From NCBI RefSeq assembly GCF_022605165.1, contig NC_063078.1, forward strand, positions 806,001-870,000: a stretch of DNA of 64,000 bases, read 5' to 3'. Within the stretch, counting starts at the first letter, position 1, and each line of letters opens with the position of its first letter. This DNA is from Purpureocillium takamizusanense (Eukaryota; Ascomycota; Sordariomycetes; Hypocreales; Ophiocordycipitaceae). A program made the translations under genes and the position numbers. Below are positions 10,701 through 22,346 of the stretch, one piece after another. The notes under the pieces were generated by a model. It saw only the letters and a list, made by a program, of their open reading frames with translations. It was not told the origin of the DNA and made no database searches.

Positions 10701-12924
10701 GATGACCTTCGGCAGCTCAGGCACAGCCGGCGCGGGCGACAACGTGCGCCGAATGGAGCCCGGTGTACCCGATCGAGCACTGCGACGAGTCATGGGTGTT
10801 CCGACAAGAGAATCGTCATCGCTTCCCCCAAAGTCTTGCAGTTCTGCGAAGAGGCTCTGGCCAGGCTGAGCGGCAGCCCCCATGCTGGCGAAGCTTGCAG
10901 GGCTACTCCGAAGGTTAGGCTCCTCGCTAGTCTGTCTGGAGCTTCGAGAAAGAGATCCGTGAGTCAAACGGATGCGGCTCCTCTGTGATGAGAGCCTCGT
11001 TGTCGGCGTCTTGATTTCTGCGACATCATCCTCATCGGCCGACGTTGATGCTGTGCTGTGGAACGAGTTCCGGTTGTTATGACGAACGAGACCAGCTGGC
11101 AAGCTTGGCGGGCGTCTCATCCGGCCAAATCCTCGGCTTGGGCTTTCTGTCTCGGTCGCCGCATCGTCATCGCTGTCCGAGAACGCTTCATTCCCAGTCT
11201 GGAAATCCTCAGTTTCGGTAGCCCGTTCGTTTGCAGTCTCAAAGGCAGACTCGCTCGCCTCATTAGCCGTCTCGAAGTGATCGCTTGTGTCCGTGCGACT
11301 GGCAGTAGGCCGGCCATGGCTTGGACCAGTCGACGCCGAAGGTCCGCCGCCAGGAGACACTTCCGGGTTGTCCTCCCACTCGGGATCGTCCGAGACAATT
11401 TCCTGGCGGCTGGACCGGAAGCTGCCGAGAAGGCGATTTGACTTCTTGAACTCCTTGGAGTCCACCTTGCGACTCCTGCGCGACCCGGCAGCATTTCCAG
11501 AATCATTCCGTGCCTTTTCAAGATCGTCGCGGAGATCCTGGATGATGCGGCGGAGTTCAAGCTTCTCAGTCTTCTCGCGATGCAGTTGGCTCCGCTGATT
11601 CTGTATCGTTCGTTGCGCATGCTGCAGCGAAGTTTTCATTGTCTCTGTCTCGAGCATGGCGTGTCTTGGCGTGCCCTTGATGGGGGACGGAGGAGGCGAG
11701 TGCTCAGGGGTGATATTATCGGCGGCGGTGTCGAACTCCTCGTCGCTCAATCCCGAAGCCGGTTCTCGCTCCGCAGCCCTTCCTCGTTGAAGGGAGAAAG
11801 CCTTGGCGAGCTCCTGGTTCTGATTCATTAGGTCGTCGATCTTGCGCTGCATTGCGGAGCGCTCGCCCTCAGCCATGACCATGTTGCGCTTTGCCGTGCC
11901 GAGCTCAATGTCATGGTGCTTGACGGCGGCCGCGTGCTCCTCAGCCAGTTTCGCGTGGGACGACTTGACCTCGTCGAGCTCTTTCTGAGCAGCGTTCTTC
12001 TCAGCGTTGGACAAGCCCAAAGCTTGTGTCAACTTCTTTTCGCGATCAGCCGCTTCCCGTTGCAGTGACGAGTGCTCTTGCAGACGTGTCTCCAGGTTCC
12101 AGTTCTCCTCTTTGTAGCGGTGCTCGCTCTCGTCTAGGGCCTTGAGACGCTGTTGCAGGCTCTCGGATTCGATCTCCAGCTTGGTCCTGTCTGTCTGCAG
12201 AGTCTTCACCTCCTCCTCGCGTTCTGACAGCAAGGTTTGCAAACTGCGCACTTGAGCGATGAGCGAGGTGCTGATCTCTGCGGCGAATTCTATGTCGTGT
12301 ACGCGGTTTGAAGGCTGGTTTCTGAGCTTGCGATTCGGGACGCTGAGCTTCGTCGGCGAGCCAGTGGCGCGGCTTTCGAATTTGGAGGGACTGACAGACC
12401 GCTGTAGGTGAGACGTTAGCAAGATCTCGAGGTGCCAAAAAGTCAAGCTGGGCGATGCTCACCCTTCCGCTGCGCGGCTCTGGCACGAACGGAGAGCCTG
12501 GATTGGCCTCATTGCTAGGGATCCTCTGCTTGGGCAGGAAGACCCGGGCCGACTCCCGTGCCAGGTCATTAAACTCGCGTTCAATCTCGACGAGCTTTTT
12601 GCGCAGATCCGGATCGAGCTCGCCTTCTTTCTGCAGTTTCTCTACTTCTTGTAGGCGCTCTGCCAGCGCCTTACGCTGCGAGACAAGAGCTGTGCCTAGC
12701 TTGCCTGCTTCGTCGAGGCGCCGGTCCGTCTCGGCGAGATGAGCCTCGAGGGCGCGTTTCGCCTGCGTAGGAGACGACCCGGGTCCGGAAGCGAAGAGCT
12801 CATGGTCGAAGCTGGAGAATCGATGGTGAGCGGCGCCAGGTGCGTTGGCGACAAAAGGGTCCCCAGCGGCCTCTCCAGGAACAGGGAGAGAGGGGCGCTC
12901 CTCCGAGGCCAGCGACGAAGTCAT
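7718..12924 (-). CDS. apsA: ApsA/Num1-type cortical anchor protein for nuclear migration
   Basis: Cell-cortex protein that, in the Aspergillus ApsA/yeast Num1 family, anchors dynein for nuclear positioning and tethers mitochondria. Exons 12924-12463, 12401-7901 and 7836-7718; introns of 61 bp (GTGAGC, branch GCTAAC) and 64 bp (GTAAGT, branch ACTAAC). Product 1693 aa. Long coiled coils fill about residues 50-140 and 170-420 (for example REEEVKTLQTDRTKLEIE). A Ser/Asp-rich middle follows, then eleven copies of a Pro-rich repeat (about residues 800-1070). A C-terminal PH domain, about 1390-1520, begins EFLWKYTRKTIRGEM and includes RRYFWVHPYTRTLNW; in this family it binds membrane phosphoinositide. 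The last exon adds a basic, His-rich tail (HHTSKKGRAHHSHSH). The short last exon is supported by frame continuity (ACCDG|KHDVGT) and splice consensus. Upstream it diverges from CWC24. Confidence 0.95.
9630..10470 (-). repeat. Eleven-copy degenerate protein repeat within apsA
   Basis: On the apsA frame a motif close to LxLSxIxxExVEPxxEP recurs eleven times at roughly 22-31-residue spacing, separated by Pro-rich linkers. Examples are LGLSTIHSEAVEPREEP, LSISSIMAENVEPISEP and LSFSGIATEHVEPVSEP. The copies diverge at DNA level, so this is an old duplication array rather than a young minisatellite. Confidence 0.9.
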
Positions 12925-15900
12925 CCTGACGAACTAGGTCCTCAGGCAAGACCGTCTGCAATGGCCACGAGGGCAACAGATTCCCAGCTTTGGTGCAGCA
13001 CGCCGGCGGTCGGGAAGAGGAGGCGATGAATCGGTAGGGCGACGGTGGGTAGAAGCGTCGTCGTCTACGTCGCGCTCTCGAGGTCGAGCAGCCGATAAGG
13101 CGATCGGTTGCACCCCTTGCGTGGGGCCCTGGAGGCGGCTGCAGGGGGAAGCAGAAAGGCGAGCCGACCTGAGGAAGCGCGGGCCCTCGTGCAGGACAAG
13201 TGAAGAAGAAGAAGAATGTGCCCACCGCAGCGCGATGAAAAGGAACCGCTGCTGGCGACGCGGGCAAAAAGAACCGGCCAGGAAAAGAAAGAATCCAGCT
13301 AAAGTCGCGAAGGAAACGAAGGTGCCTGGATCGCGCCGTCGACGGCGGGCAGGCGTGTCGCGCGGAGGGAGAAAAGGCGGGCCACAGGGGCACTGAGCGA
13401 GTGAGTGGTTGGTGGCGGGATGTCTGAGTACGGCGGGCGGGCAGGCGTCGACACGCTGTTTGGATTGGAATGATCTACCTTAGTACCTTGGGGAGCTTAG
13501 TTGACGCGACGGTCGATTTGTTGACCATCAGCCACCAAGCCAAGGTTTCCCAGTCCCGATTGGCGCCCGCTGCCTTACGTCGGTGGCCGTTGAGCAGAGG
13601 AGAAAATAAACCCGACCTGCCCTGGGCAACTGTTTTTGTTTGGTGGCTTGCTCTGGCGGCCGCCCCAGAACGCGCTTCCTCGGCTGTGTTATTACCGCAG
13701 ATGCGGGACACGCAGCTCCGTACCTGAAATGCAGCGCAGGTGCCTGAAGAAGACAATGGCAGGGAGGGTACGTATTGAAGAGACACGAGAGAAACAAGAA
13801 AACTCGACGGACTCGAGACGGGAGTCCGTGACACAACCGCCAAAGGAGGCGGGGGGGGCCGTCGTGGAGGTCGTCACCGCCAATCGCAGGTATGCGGATT
13901 CAGAGCGTTGGACTTGTAGGCGGCGGCGAGACACGTCGAGCGAGGCAACGAGTGGCAGAAGCGTTCAAAGAGCGGCGCAAGACGATAGCACACAAAACAA
14001 AGCGCAGGCGCGCGCGTGGCTGCAGAGGGCGATCTCGTCGGGCGGCGGTGGCTGCAGGCCAGCCAGCGGGTGCGAGGCGAGGCGCGGGGACAAAGTACGT
14101 ACGCCCCAAGCAACTCAAATTATTAGTAGGCGGGAACCCAAAGGAAAGGACGGCCAGCAGCAGCGCGAGAGTCCAGACGTGCTGTGGCCCGTTGGTCGAA
14201 CGAAGGAGGGGGGGAATGGCCGGGCGAGAAGTAGAGGCGCGGACTCAAGAGAGGGAGGCAGGAATGACGGAAATTTTGTACATTTTGACCACGGCCCATT
14301 CACCCACCCCTTGTTGATGGGTTTGACGTGCGGTGGCCCTGGTCTTTCTTGGTGGAGCGTTCAACGCGGCCGGTGAACAACGGCCTTGCGCGCTCCACCG
14401 TTCATCAAAAGACGGCAGTCACCTGGGAATTCTGCGTGCTAAGTACAACATTGTTGATATAAGTATCACGCTGTAGTGCCTCGCCAAAACCCGCCTCTCC
14501 GTCGAGTGCGTTGCACGATGCTGTGTCTGTGTGTGCATCGTGCACTCCTCTCTGCCTGTCAACCGCAGCCCGCCCTGGCGGTGGCCCAGCAGCAGCAGCA
14601 GGTCTCGCCAACGCTAATAAGATCGTGACTCGGCCCTGCGAGTCGTGATTGTTATTGGCATATGGGGGGCAACCCCAACCAACGCTGCTGGGGCCGTGGC
14701 TTGGTCGTCTCTGGCCTGAATCTGGCCCCGCGCACTGTCTGAAGTGCCCTTTCCGCGTGCCCTTTGCTGATGCGAGAAATGAGGTGTCCTATCTGCACAT
14801 CATCATCATCGCAGCCTGGTGGGCTCGGTACGAGCACGGCAATGTGCGCCACGCTCCACCATCTATCAGGTCATGTCTATCCGTGCCGTCCACGGACAGA
14901 GCCGCGGCGTAGTTGGGCACATGGCTGTGACGAGCGACAACCTCATTGACGCCTCGGTATGGTATTTGTACAGACTACAAGATGCGGGCATTGCCTCACC
15001 AATCGATAGAACACGATGCCGCTGTCGGCGACTATGAATAGACAGTGCTTCGTACGTAGACACAACCCAGGCCAAAAGTCAGTGCGCATCGCCCCGCGAG
15101 CCACAAGCAAACTGGAGCGACCTGGGCAAAGTACATAAAAGTAAGCGTCCTTTCATTTCCGCGAAGGGGAGCACAACAAGCATAATCAGGGTCCACAACC
15201 AATCACATGAAACGGCTGGCCACTGTTGTTTATTATGCGCTGGACGCAACCGAGTCCTACCAGAGTGACTGAGCGTCCTTTTCTGCTCCCTCAAAGTCGG
15301 TCCGCTGGAAGCCAAACAATGTTTTTAGCTGACAGCGCGTCTGACTTGCCTCGTCCTCTTTGTCGTCGGCATAATGAAACAACCCGATGAAGTCTCAGTT
15401 GCATGTCTCGATGCTTCGCTCCCAAGCGGCGGAAGTGGGCAAGCAACCAACACGGCCAATGTTCCGGCCGATCTAGCACAGAATAAGTACGTGCGTATAC
15501 GTATAAAGTATCTAACTGCTTGCACAACGGGGGAAACTACCCACCCAGGATAGGCACATGATTTGCATTACCTACCCTACGTACGAAGTAAACATGGACG
15601 GAATATCAGGTGCAGGAAGCTCGTCCACTGTGGCCCGCGAACTGAAAGACGCAAAGGACTGCTGTAGATTTGGCTGACAAGGTTGCGACTTGCCTGGCGT
15701 GCCAGGACGAGTTACTCGGCAAGAAATACACCTGATAAGCTCGTGGCCAGCGCATCCTGCGCTGAATAAGTTGTGTTTACTATCCAAATGTGGCGCGTCA
15801 CGTCTAGCAGATCCACAGCACCGTCGGAGGGAGCTAAACATCCCTCCACATTCCGTGAGTGCCAAAAGAGTGCCGACCGAAGGTGCTGGGTCCACACATT

Positions 15901-16028
15901 AGTCATCATTCCAGAAACCTTCGCCCCACATCACCTGCTACAGCCCAGCCTGCGAGTGAGTGACCTTCCGAGCAACAAACTCGCCACAAGCATCACTGTC
16001 GCTTGCTCGGACAGATCGCAGTGCAGCC
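12925..16028. other. Divergent apsA/CWC24 intergenic region
   Basis: These 3.1 kb separate two divergent start codons and must contain both promoters and leaders. The longest frame (13636-14376, plus) is Arg/Gly-rich with a non-protein-like composition and I do not call it. A palindrome-like stretch with TACCTTAGTACCTT lies near 13478-13492. No tRNA or transposon was recognised. Confidence 0.7.
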
Positions 16029-17131
16029 ATGGTAGACGCGGACGTGCCGCAGACAGAGGTTGCACCTGTGGCGGTCTTCAAGAAAAGGGGCGCCAAAGGC
16101 AAGGCCAACCTGAGGAAACGACCCGCAACGCCACCTCCCGCCGAAAGCGACAGCGACAACGACGACTACTCATCTTCCGAAGATGAGGCTGGGCAACGAG
16201 TGAAGCGGCGCAGAAAGAACGCGGCAGTCACAGTCACGTCGAAGAGCGGTACTGGCAGTAATAGGGACCTGGTGGCGGCCAAGTTCACGGCAGACCGAAG
16301 CGCCCCGATCACGAGCGCAAACGATGCGACCAAACAGAGCAACTGGTACGACGAGGATGCCGCCGATGCCATGTCGGCGAAAAACCTGCTCGGCTCGACG
16401 CGCTCTCTAGCGCAAGGGGGGCAAGAGCCTGACGGCACCTACAAGGGCCTTGCGAACCAAACATCCTTCATACAAAAGAACCCGGACGCGCCGCAAAGAA
16501 AAGTAGGCCCCATCAAGGCGCCGACTAACATTCGAACAATTACCGTCACGGACTTCGCACCAGATGTTTGTAAGGATTACAAGCAAACCGGTTTCTGTGG
16601 ATTCGGTGATAACTGGTATGTCTCGCACGAAACTGTACTTCCAGCATCGCAGTGCCTCTTGAAACTGTGACTAACACGAGTCCCTCAAACAGCAAGTTCC
16701 TCCACAGCAGAGAAGATTACAAGCAAGGCTGGCAGCTTGATAAAGAGTGGGAGAATGTGACCAAGGGCAAGAAGAATCTGGGAGGGACAGTGGTGGCCAA
16801 TGCCAACCGCGAGCTAGCCATGGACGACGAGGAGGAGGAGGAGGCGATGCTCGAGAACATACCCTTCGTCTGCATCATCTGCAAGGACGCATACAAGGAG
16901 CCGGTGGTGACGAGATGTGGACACTACTTTTGCGAGGCCTGTGCCCTCAAGAGATATAGGCGAGACCCGACGTGTGCTGCTTGCGGGGCGGGCACCAACG
17001 GGGTGTTCAACGGAGCCAAGAGACTCAAGAGGCTTCTCGAGAGAAAACGAGAGCGTGCGGCGAAGAGGAGACAGGAGGCGATAGAAGCCGGCGAAGAGGT
17101 CAGTGACGAGGACGAGGAGGACGAGGCTTGA
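16029..17131 (+). CDS. CWC24: Pre-mRNA splicing factor CWC24 (RNF113 family)
   Basis: Spliceosome component of the CCCH plus RING family (human RNF113A), recruited before the first catalytic step and binding near the 5' splice site. Exons 16029-16615 and 16693-17131; the 77-bp intron has donor GTATGT, branch GACTAAC and acceptor CAG. Product 341 aa, usual for the family. The N-terminus is basic and acidic low complexity (FKKRGAKGKANLRKR, then SDSDNDDYSSSEDE). The CCCH zinc finger [20 protein letters not shown] near residues 187-206 is completed only by splicing, which strongly supports the junction. The RING finger begins FVCIICKDAYKEPVVTRCGH and continues CEAC...CAAC. The C-terminus is an Arg-rich helix and an acidic tail. 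The start is the first ATG in frame. ATG3 follows on the same strand 756 bp downstream, too far for a shared transcript to be assumed. Confidence 0.97.
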
Positions 17132-17887
17132 AAGCCTGCTCGCATGGGAGGGCGTGGGAGCTCCTTGGTGAATAAGGAATTGATGTCATAGCATAACGAG
17201 GCGTTTGTGTTTGCCAGAGTTTTCGCATTTTCGCGGGTTTGATCAGAGGCGACTGGCCTCACAGCGTGGTCATCTACAGCCCCAAATGTGCAGACTGTGA
17301 GTGATGCAACCTAGTATACTGTAAATATCGGCATGAATTCATGTCAGCCAGAGATGTGCTAGTAGAGGTAGCACGTAAACCTACAAACAACCGTCTAGCA
17401 TTGTTAGGGAGCAGCCCGCTGATGATTCCACTCTTCGCAATTCGAAGCTCTACCTACCTATCACTGCAAGCGTCACTGGATGGAAGCTGCCACTGCCTCC
17501 GGCGGGGGCGGGGACAGGGGACCGTCAGAACTGTGTCGCCATGGAACCCCGCCATAGCAGCAGGTGGCACGGACCCGACGCCAATCACTGCGCCCAAGGT
17601 CCCCACCCTCCCCACCATGTGATCGCCTCAACCGCCGCCTCTGGTGCCTGGCTGCTCGTCATGCACCTCCATCATCAGGCGGCCTGGCATAGAGTCACGA
17701 CACAAACCTGCTCCTCATCCTGCCCCCCCCCGGTCCCGTCATCGCCCTGTCCACCCATAACTTGACCTTGCAATTTTCTCTTCCAGTTTTTAAAACGATA
17801 CCGCTCTGGCCAACCGAGACACATCTTCTTCATACTAGCTCCCGGCGAGCCTGGCCTTGAGAGTGAGCCAGCACCGGCCCCGTCGCC
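17132..17887. other. CWC24-ATG3 spacer and ATG3 promoter
   Basis: No gene is visible in these 756 bp. A C-rich patch lies at 17722-17758 and a pyrimidine-rich stretch at about 17761-17830 runs up to the ATG3 start, a pattern common in fungal promoters and leaders. Confidence 0.7.
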
Positions 17888-19057
17888 ATGAATTACATCA
17901 AGTCGACAGTCAACACGCTTCGCGACCGGTACACGCCGGTGACGCACACCTCGACCTTCCGAAATACCGGCCAGATCACGCCAGAGGAGTTCCTCGCCGC
18001 GGGCGACTACCTCGTGTACAAGTTCCCGACCTGGTCGTGGGGCGATGCCGATGACGAGAGTCGCCGCGTCAGCTACCTCCCTCCGGGCAAGCAATATCTC
18101 GTTACGAGGAACGTGCCATGCCATCGTCGCCTGAATGATGACTTTGCCGGCGACGCTGGACACGAGGAGGCGCTGGTCAACGACGGCGACGACTTCAAGC
18201 GCGGCGAGGGAGCCGCTGATGACGAAGACGGGTGGCTGAGGACAGGCGGCCTGGCGAGCTCGCAGCCCTTGAAGGCAAGAGACGTCCGCGCGGTAGACGA
18301 TGCGGGCAACGTGACGGAATCTACTGATTTGGATGATGACATCCCCGACATGGAAGACGAGGACGACGACGAGGCCATCATCCGCGACGTCGGATTGGAC
18401 TCCGACACCAGGCAAGTTCCCTTGCGTACCCCCACCCCCCGGACGAGACAGCCGTGCTAATAATGCGCTCGATACAGTGGCCGCCGCACGTATACGCTCT
18501 ACATCATGTACACGCCGTACTACCGAACCCCGCGCCTGTACCTGTCCGGCTACCTGCCCAACGGCCAGCCGCTGCCCCCGCAGAGCATGATGGACGACAT
18601 CGTGGGCGACTACAAGGACAAGACGGTCACGCTCGAGGACTTTCCCTTCTTCGCCAACAACATCAAGATGGCGAGCGTCCATCCCTGCAAGCACGCCTCC
18701 GTCATGAAGACGCTCCTCGACCGCGCCGACGGTGCCCTCCGTATCCGCCGCGAGAAGCTCCGCGCCGGGAAGACGGTGGGCACGGACCCCGGCATGGAAG
18801 GCCTCGTCGACGAGTTGGGCAAGCTGGACGTCAGGAGCGCCCAGGAGGCTGCCGACAAGGACGAGTGGGAGGAGGTGCAGGGCGTTGACGCTGACGAGCA
18901 AGAGGTCGCGATTCGCGTTGACCAGTACCTGGTCGTCTTCCTCAAGGTATGTCGCTTGCCGCCCATCTCGCCATTCCGCAGCTGCTGATACGTGCTTGAT
19001 AAGTTCATGGCGAGCGTCACACCCGGCATCGAACACGACTTCACGATGGGCGTATGA
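17888..19057 (+). CDS. ATG3: Autophagy E2-like conjugating enzyme ATG3
   Basis: E2-like enzyme that transfers the ubiquitin-like protein Atg8 from Atg7 to phosphatidylethanolamine, needed for autophagosome growth. Exons 17888-18411, 18478-18946 and 19004-19057; product 348 aa, normal for the family. The N-terminal amphipathic helix starts [15 protein letters not shown]. An acidic flexible region ([17 protein letters not shown]) follows. The E2 core includes [18 protein letters not shown] and the catalytic site [10 protein letters not shown], with Cys at residue 245. The last exon encodes only 17 residues, [17 protein letters not shown], which match the conserved C-terminus as I know it. Intron 1 (18412-18477) must use a GC donor, because splicing there restores [13 protein letters not shown]; its branch site is GCTAAT. 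Intron 2 (18947-19003) is GTATGT...AG. The gene converges with the coiled-coil gene downstream. Confidence 0.98.
18412..18477 (+). other. GC-AG intron in ATG3
   Basis: Donor AG|GCAAGT, branch GTGCTAATA and acceptor ATACAG. No GT donor nearby keeps the frame, whereas GC splicing gives an intact Ser-Gly-Arg-Arg junction. The GCAAGT hexamer matches the strong consensus expected of GC donors. Confidence 0.92.
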
Positions 19058-20111
19058 GAACTGGCCGCCACCTCCCGGAAGCGCGCCTCTCCCCCCCCCC
19101 CCTCTTCTTCATCCATGTCTTGAATGCAGCGGGTCGCCGGCGTTTGTGATTTTTTTGCGTGCGCGCGCGCGCGTGTTTGTGTGTGTAATTTCAGAGTAGT
19201 GCGCATCGACACATAAAGACTTTTGCTCCATGATAGATGAGTAGGTTACAGAATGTCAAAACGGCCGTAGCGAGTCCCCCGGGTTTTACGGCCTCTGGTG
19301 TGAGTTTCTACCGCAGCAGTTCTGCAAAAGATATAAATATATATATACCAGCCAGGTCCTTCCGAAGAACGGAATGAACGGCGTGTTACTTGCTCGTATA
19401 TACATACCCGCAGCGGACGACGAAGACGGCCCGGTGATGGGGAAAGACTCGTCGCGCGACCCGTGTCAACGCGGCAGATGGGTCGACGAGGGCTTCTCCA
19501 TGGTTCACGTTGGGAAAGGACACGTGCTGCACCGTAGCTAGACGGGACAGGTCTCAAGTTGCCAGGCTTCAACCTGGTGACTCCTCAAATGCGTATCGCG
19601 GCAGGACGTCCATCGCCCCTTATGAGCCTCGGCGCATGAGAATCACGAGCGAGCATACTTCACCATCTTCTACCGATTATTGTTCATCACGCAGAGAGGG
19701 GTCGGTCACCCAACGATAAAGACGCGTACGTGCCCATGAGTGATCTATGAGTAATGTTCTTGTATTCCAAGACGTGGTAGTAGGTGGTATCAGAAAAAAA
19801 AAGAAGAAGAAAAAGGCGTCGCTTCGTATCTAATGCATGAAGGCTCCTCCCAGATGCTAATAATGTCTGATGATGCAAGGGGAAAAAAGGACCAGAGCCA
19901 GGGCGCGGCGTGCCTTGGCAGAGGCGGCGCGTGGTATCGATCGCTCTCCAGCGTCTGTCTGCCAGCCTAGCTCCAAGAAAATAGTCGTTGAACAAAGGGA
20001 AGAATAGTAGAAGTAGACCCCTCCTCGTGCTGGGTAGGTAGGTGACCACACCATGGGTCCACCGCCGCTGCCGCCCAACACAACTTCGCCACTACCGAGC
20101 CGCTGCGGCTC
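19058..20111. other. Convergent ATG3/coiled-coil gene spacer
   Basis: These 1.05 kb hold the 3' regions of both convergent genes. There is a poly-C run near 19090-19102, an alternating GC/GT tract at 19157-19186, an AT-rich tract (TATAAATATATATATA) near 19330-19346 and an A-rich tract at 19794-19814. No gene is visible. Confidence 0.75.
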
Positions 20112-22346
20112 TCATGAAGAGCCAAAGGGCTTGCCAAAATTGCTGGTGCTCTTGAACTTGAGGGGTACCTCGGGCTCGAGGTTTTGGCCATCCTCCGTGT
20201 CGTCTTCTCCATCAAAACCACCGACAGCCTGAACAGCATGCGGGACATCGCCACCGGTCTGGGCTACTTGCGTCGATCTCTGCTCCGAGAGGTCAGAAAC
20301 CTCGAACAGTCCAGTGGGTGCGTCTTCGTCCTCGTCCTCTGACTGGAGAACACTTGGTAAAGCATGCTGCCCGCGGCTGACAGATTCCAGCTTTTTGTTA
20401 AGTTGCTCGAAGAACAGGTCGTCCTGTGCCGGCAGATTCTTCAACATGAGGGGCCCTTTGAGAGGCATGTCATCACTCGGTTGTAGATGACCATCGGTAT
20501 CGGCTTCGGCTTCGTCACCCTCAGTGTTGTGATGCGGCTGGCGAGGCGCCTTGTTCAAGCCCGGATCGTCGGTGTGGAGACGGGCGCTGACGTCGTCGGC
20601 CTGCTGTGCTGCTACACCAGACTCCGCCGACGGTGTCCCGCCACGACTTTGCTCAGTGGTGGATCGCCCCCCTGTCGCTGTCATAGTAGGAAGCAGGGAC
20701 AAAGAGTGATTAGGCGTGTGACCGGCGTGCATTGTCAAACGTCGTGACTCTTCGGCGGCTAGGACTTGCATCGTTTGGTCTCTGGCGGTGGTGCGATTCA
20801 ACCGAGGAGTTCTACCTCGATCGATGGACAGATTATGTGGAGACCACCGCCTAGTGCGTGAATCCCGTCTCCTGGACATCGCCTCGCGGCTCTGGCCAAG
20901 CCTACGAGTAGAAGGGCTCGGCTGGAGTTGGACTCTTGGCGGTGAAAATGTGGCACGCTTGAGCGCATTCGCTTTGATGGGTATGCCCTCGAGTTTGGGG
21001 TCAATCTCGTGGACGTCAATGACCGTGAGAAGCTTGTCCTCAGGGGAGGGTGATGCAAGGAAATCCTTCTCCGGGGATTTCTGCGGTAGAATCCGGGGGT
21101 CGAGTGCAGCGACCTGCATAGGTACCGGATGTCCGATAGGGGATGTGCGAGCACTGCCCTGGCTGAGAAAATGAGGTCTTCTTGATGCTCCATCGAGGCC
21201 CGGGGGTAATGACAAGATATCTGCTCTCGAGCTGGCGCTCTGAAGAGATGGGTTTGGCGACAGGATAGACGTCGAGGGGTCCGATGACGACGTCGAATCA
21301 CCCGCGATACCTTCCACCATGTTGCGAGGCTGGCCCACAGCCTGTCGGGGGCCACGGTCCAGGGCCTCGCGGGCCGACTGGGCTGACCTGAACGCTGCAT
21401 TCTCCTCCTGCAGGACAAGAACCTGGGCGCGGAGGGCGTCCAACTGCTGCTCCATAGAATCCTTCTCGTTGGACCACTGTTGGCGGGCGTTGTCCATGGC
21501 TGCTTGTAGACGCACGAGGTTGGCATCGGCTTGTTGCCTTTCGGGTTCCAGCCGCTCGCGGTCGGCCATCCAAGCCTGGATGAGAAATGAAAGCTGCTGT
21601 CGGAGCAAATGGATGGCGTCAAGAAGCTCGTGCTGGGGTGCTGTAGCATCGGTGGAGACGGACCGCTGTAATGGAGGCAGAGGCGGAGAAAGGGGCGAAG
21701 GTCCGGTCCCGACGCTCGGTACCGAGTTTACCAAAGGCAGCCAGGGCAATATGCTTCCCGAGTGACCAGGGTAGGGAGGGGTGGAGTTGTCGTGTAAGCC
21801 CTGAACGTTGAGGCCTAGGCCCAAAGACGTCAAAGTATGCAAAGAGCTTTCCGCTCTAGCTGTGCCCGAAACGTTTGTATTCGAGGGACCAAAGTTGGGG
21901 TTATGCGATGGTACGTTGTCTGCACCGCTGAATTGACTTCGCTGCAAGGCAACCCCACGGCCCAACTCGGCGGGGGCACGAGAATACAACGTAGAATGCC
22001 CGTCGGGAACGAATTTCTGTGTCGCAGCGCCTAGTGTGTCGCCGGGCGTGGAAGTATTCTCCGAAGATGACCAGCCGGTGGCGCTCAGAGGCGAAAAACC
22101 TCTGTCTAGACGCGGTGAAGCCGTGATTGTGTCATTGCGCATCTCAGGGATGGCGCCTGCCACCGAAGAGGCTGCGGACATGCTGCCGGAATCGGGGGAT
22201 TGCTGCTTCCCGCCGACATGACCAAAAGCTGAGCATCCCAGGCCTGGACTAGCGGTCAAGCTGAGCGTGGTCTCTGAGTGATTGGGTGACGCAGGCGCAA
22301 GGGTGTCGCCAATCGCACCGGACGGCAGGAAGCTGTCAGAGACCAT
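20112..22346 (-). CDS. Conserved-looking coiled-coil protein of unknown function
   Basis: A 744-aa single-exon product starting at the first ATG in frame. I do not recognise the family. Residues 1-235 are Ser/Pro/Gly-rich and probably disordered. A coiled coil spans about 238-330, with QLSFLIQAWMADRERLEPE and EKDSMEQQLDALRAQVLVL visible. A basic Ser/Arg patch follows (about residues 480-520). The C-terminal part has FFEQLNKKLESVSRG, an acidic run SEDEDEDAPTG and the tail PLKFKSTSNFGKPFGSS, which looks like a short conserved motif. Length, lack of stops, protein-like composition and a normal start support a real gene. It could be a cytoskeletal or cell-polarity scaffold, but that is a guess from the architecture. 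It is convergent with ATG3. Confidence 0.85.
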   Translation of the reverse strand: MVSDSFLPSGAIGDTLAPASPNHSETTLSLTASPGLGCSAFGHVGGKQQSPDSGSMSAASSVAGAIPEMRNDTITASPRLDRGFSPLSATGWSSSENTSTPGDTLGAATQKFVPDGHSTLYSRAPAELGRGVALQRSQFSGADNVPSHNPNFGPSNTNVSGTARAESSLHTLTSLGLGLNVQGLHDNSTPPYPGHSGSILPWLPLVNSVPSVGTGPSPLSPPLPPLQRSVSTDATAPQHELLDAIHLLRQQLSFLIQAWMADRERLEPERQQADANLVRLQAAMDNARQQWSNEKDSMEQQLDALRAQVLVLQEENAAFRSAQSAREALDRGPRQAVGQPRNMVEGIAGDSTSSSDPSTSILSPNPSLQSASSRADILSLPPGLDGASRRPHFLSQGSARTSPIGHPVPMQVAALDPRILPQKSPEKDFLASPSPEDKLLTVIDVHEIDPKLEGIPIKANALKRATFSPPRVQLQPSPSTRRLGQSREAMSRRRDSRTRRWSPHNLSIDRGRTPRLNRTTARDQTMQVLAAEESRRLTMHAGHTPNHSLSLLPTMTATGGRSTTEQSRGGTPSAESGVAAQQADDVSARLHTDDPGLNKAPRQPHHNTEGDEAEADTDGHLQPSDDMPLKGPLMLKNLPAQDDLFFEQLNKKLESVSRGQHALPSVLQSEDEDEDAPTGLFEVSDLSEQRSTQVAQTGGDVPHAVQAVGGFDGEDDTEDGQNLEPEVPLKFKSTSNFGKPFGSS

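Noticed and set aside
13636..14376. 246-codon plus-strand frame between apsA and CWC24
   Set aside because: Arg/Gly/Gln-rich with no domain, non-conserved look, within chance length.
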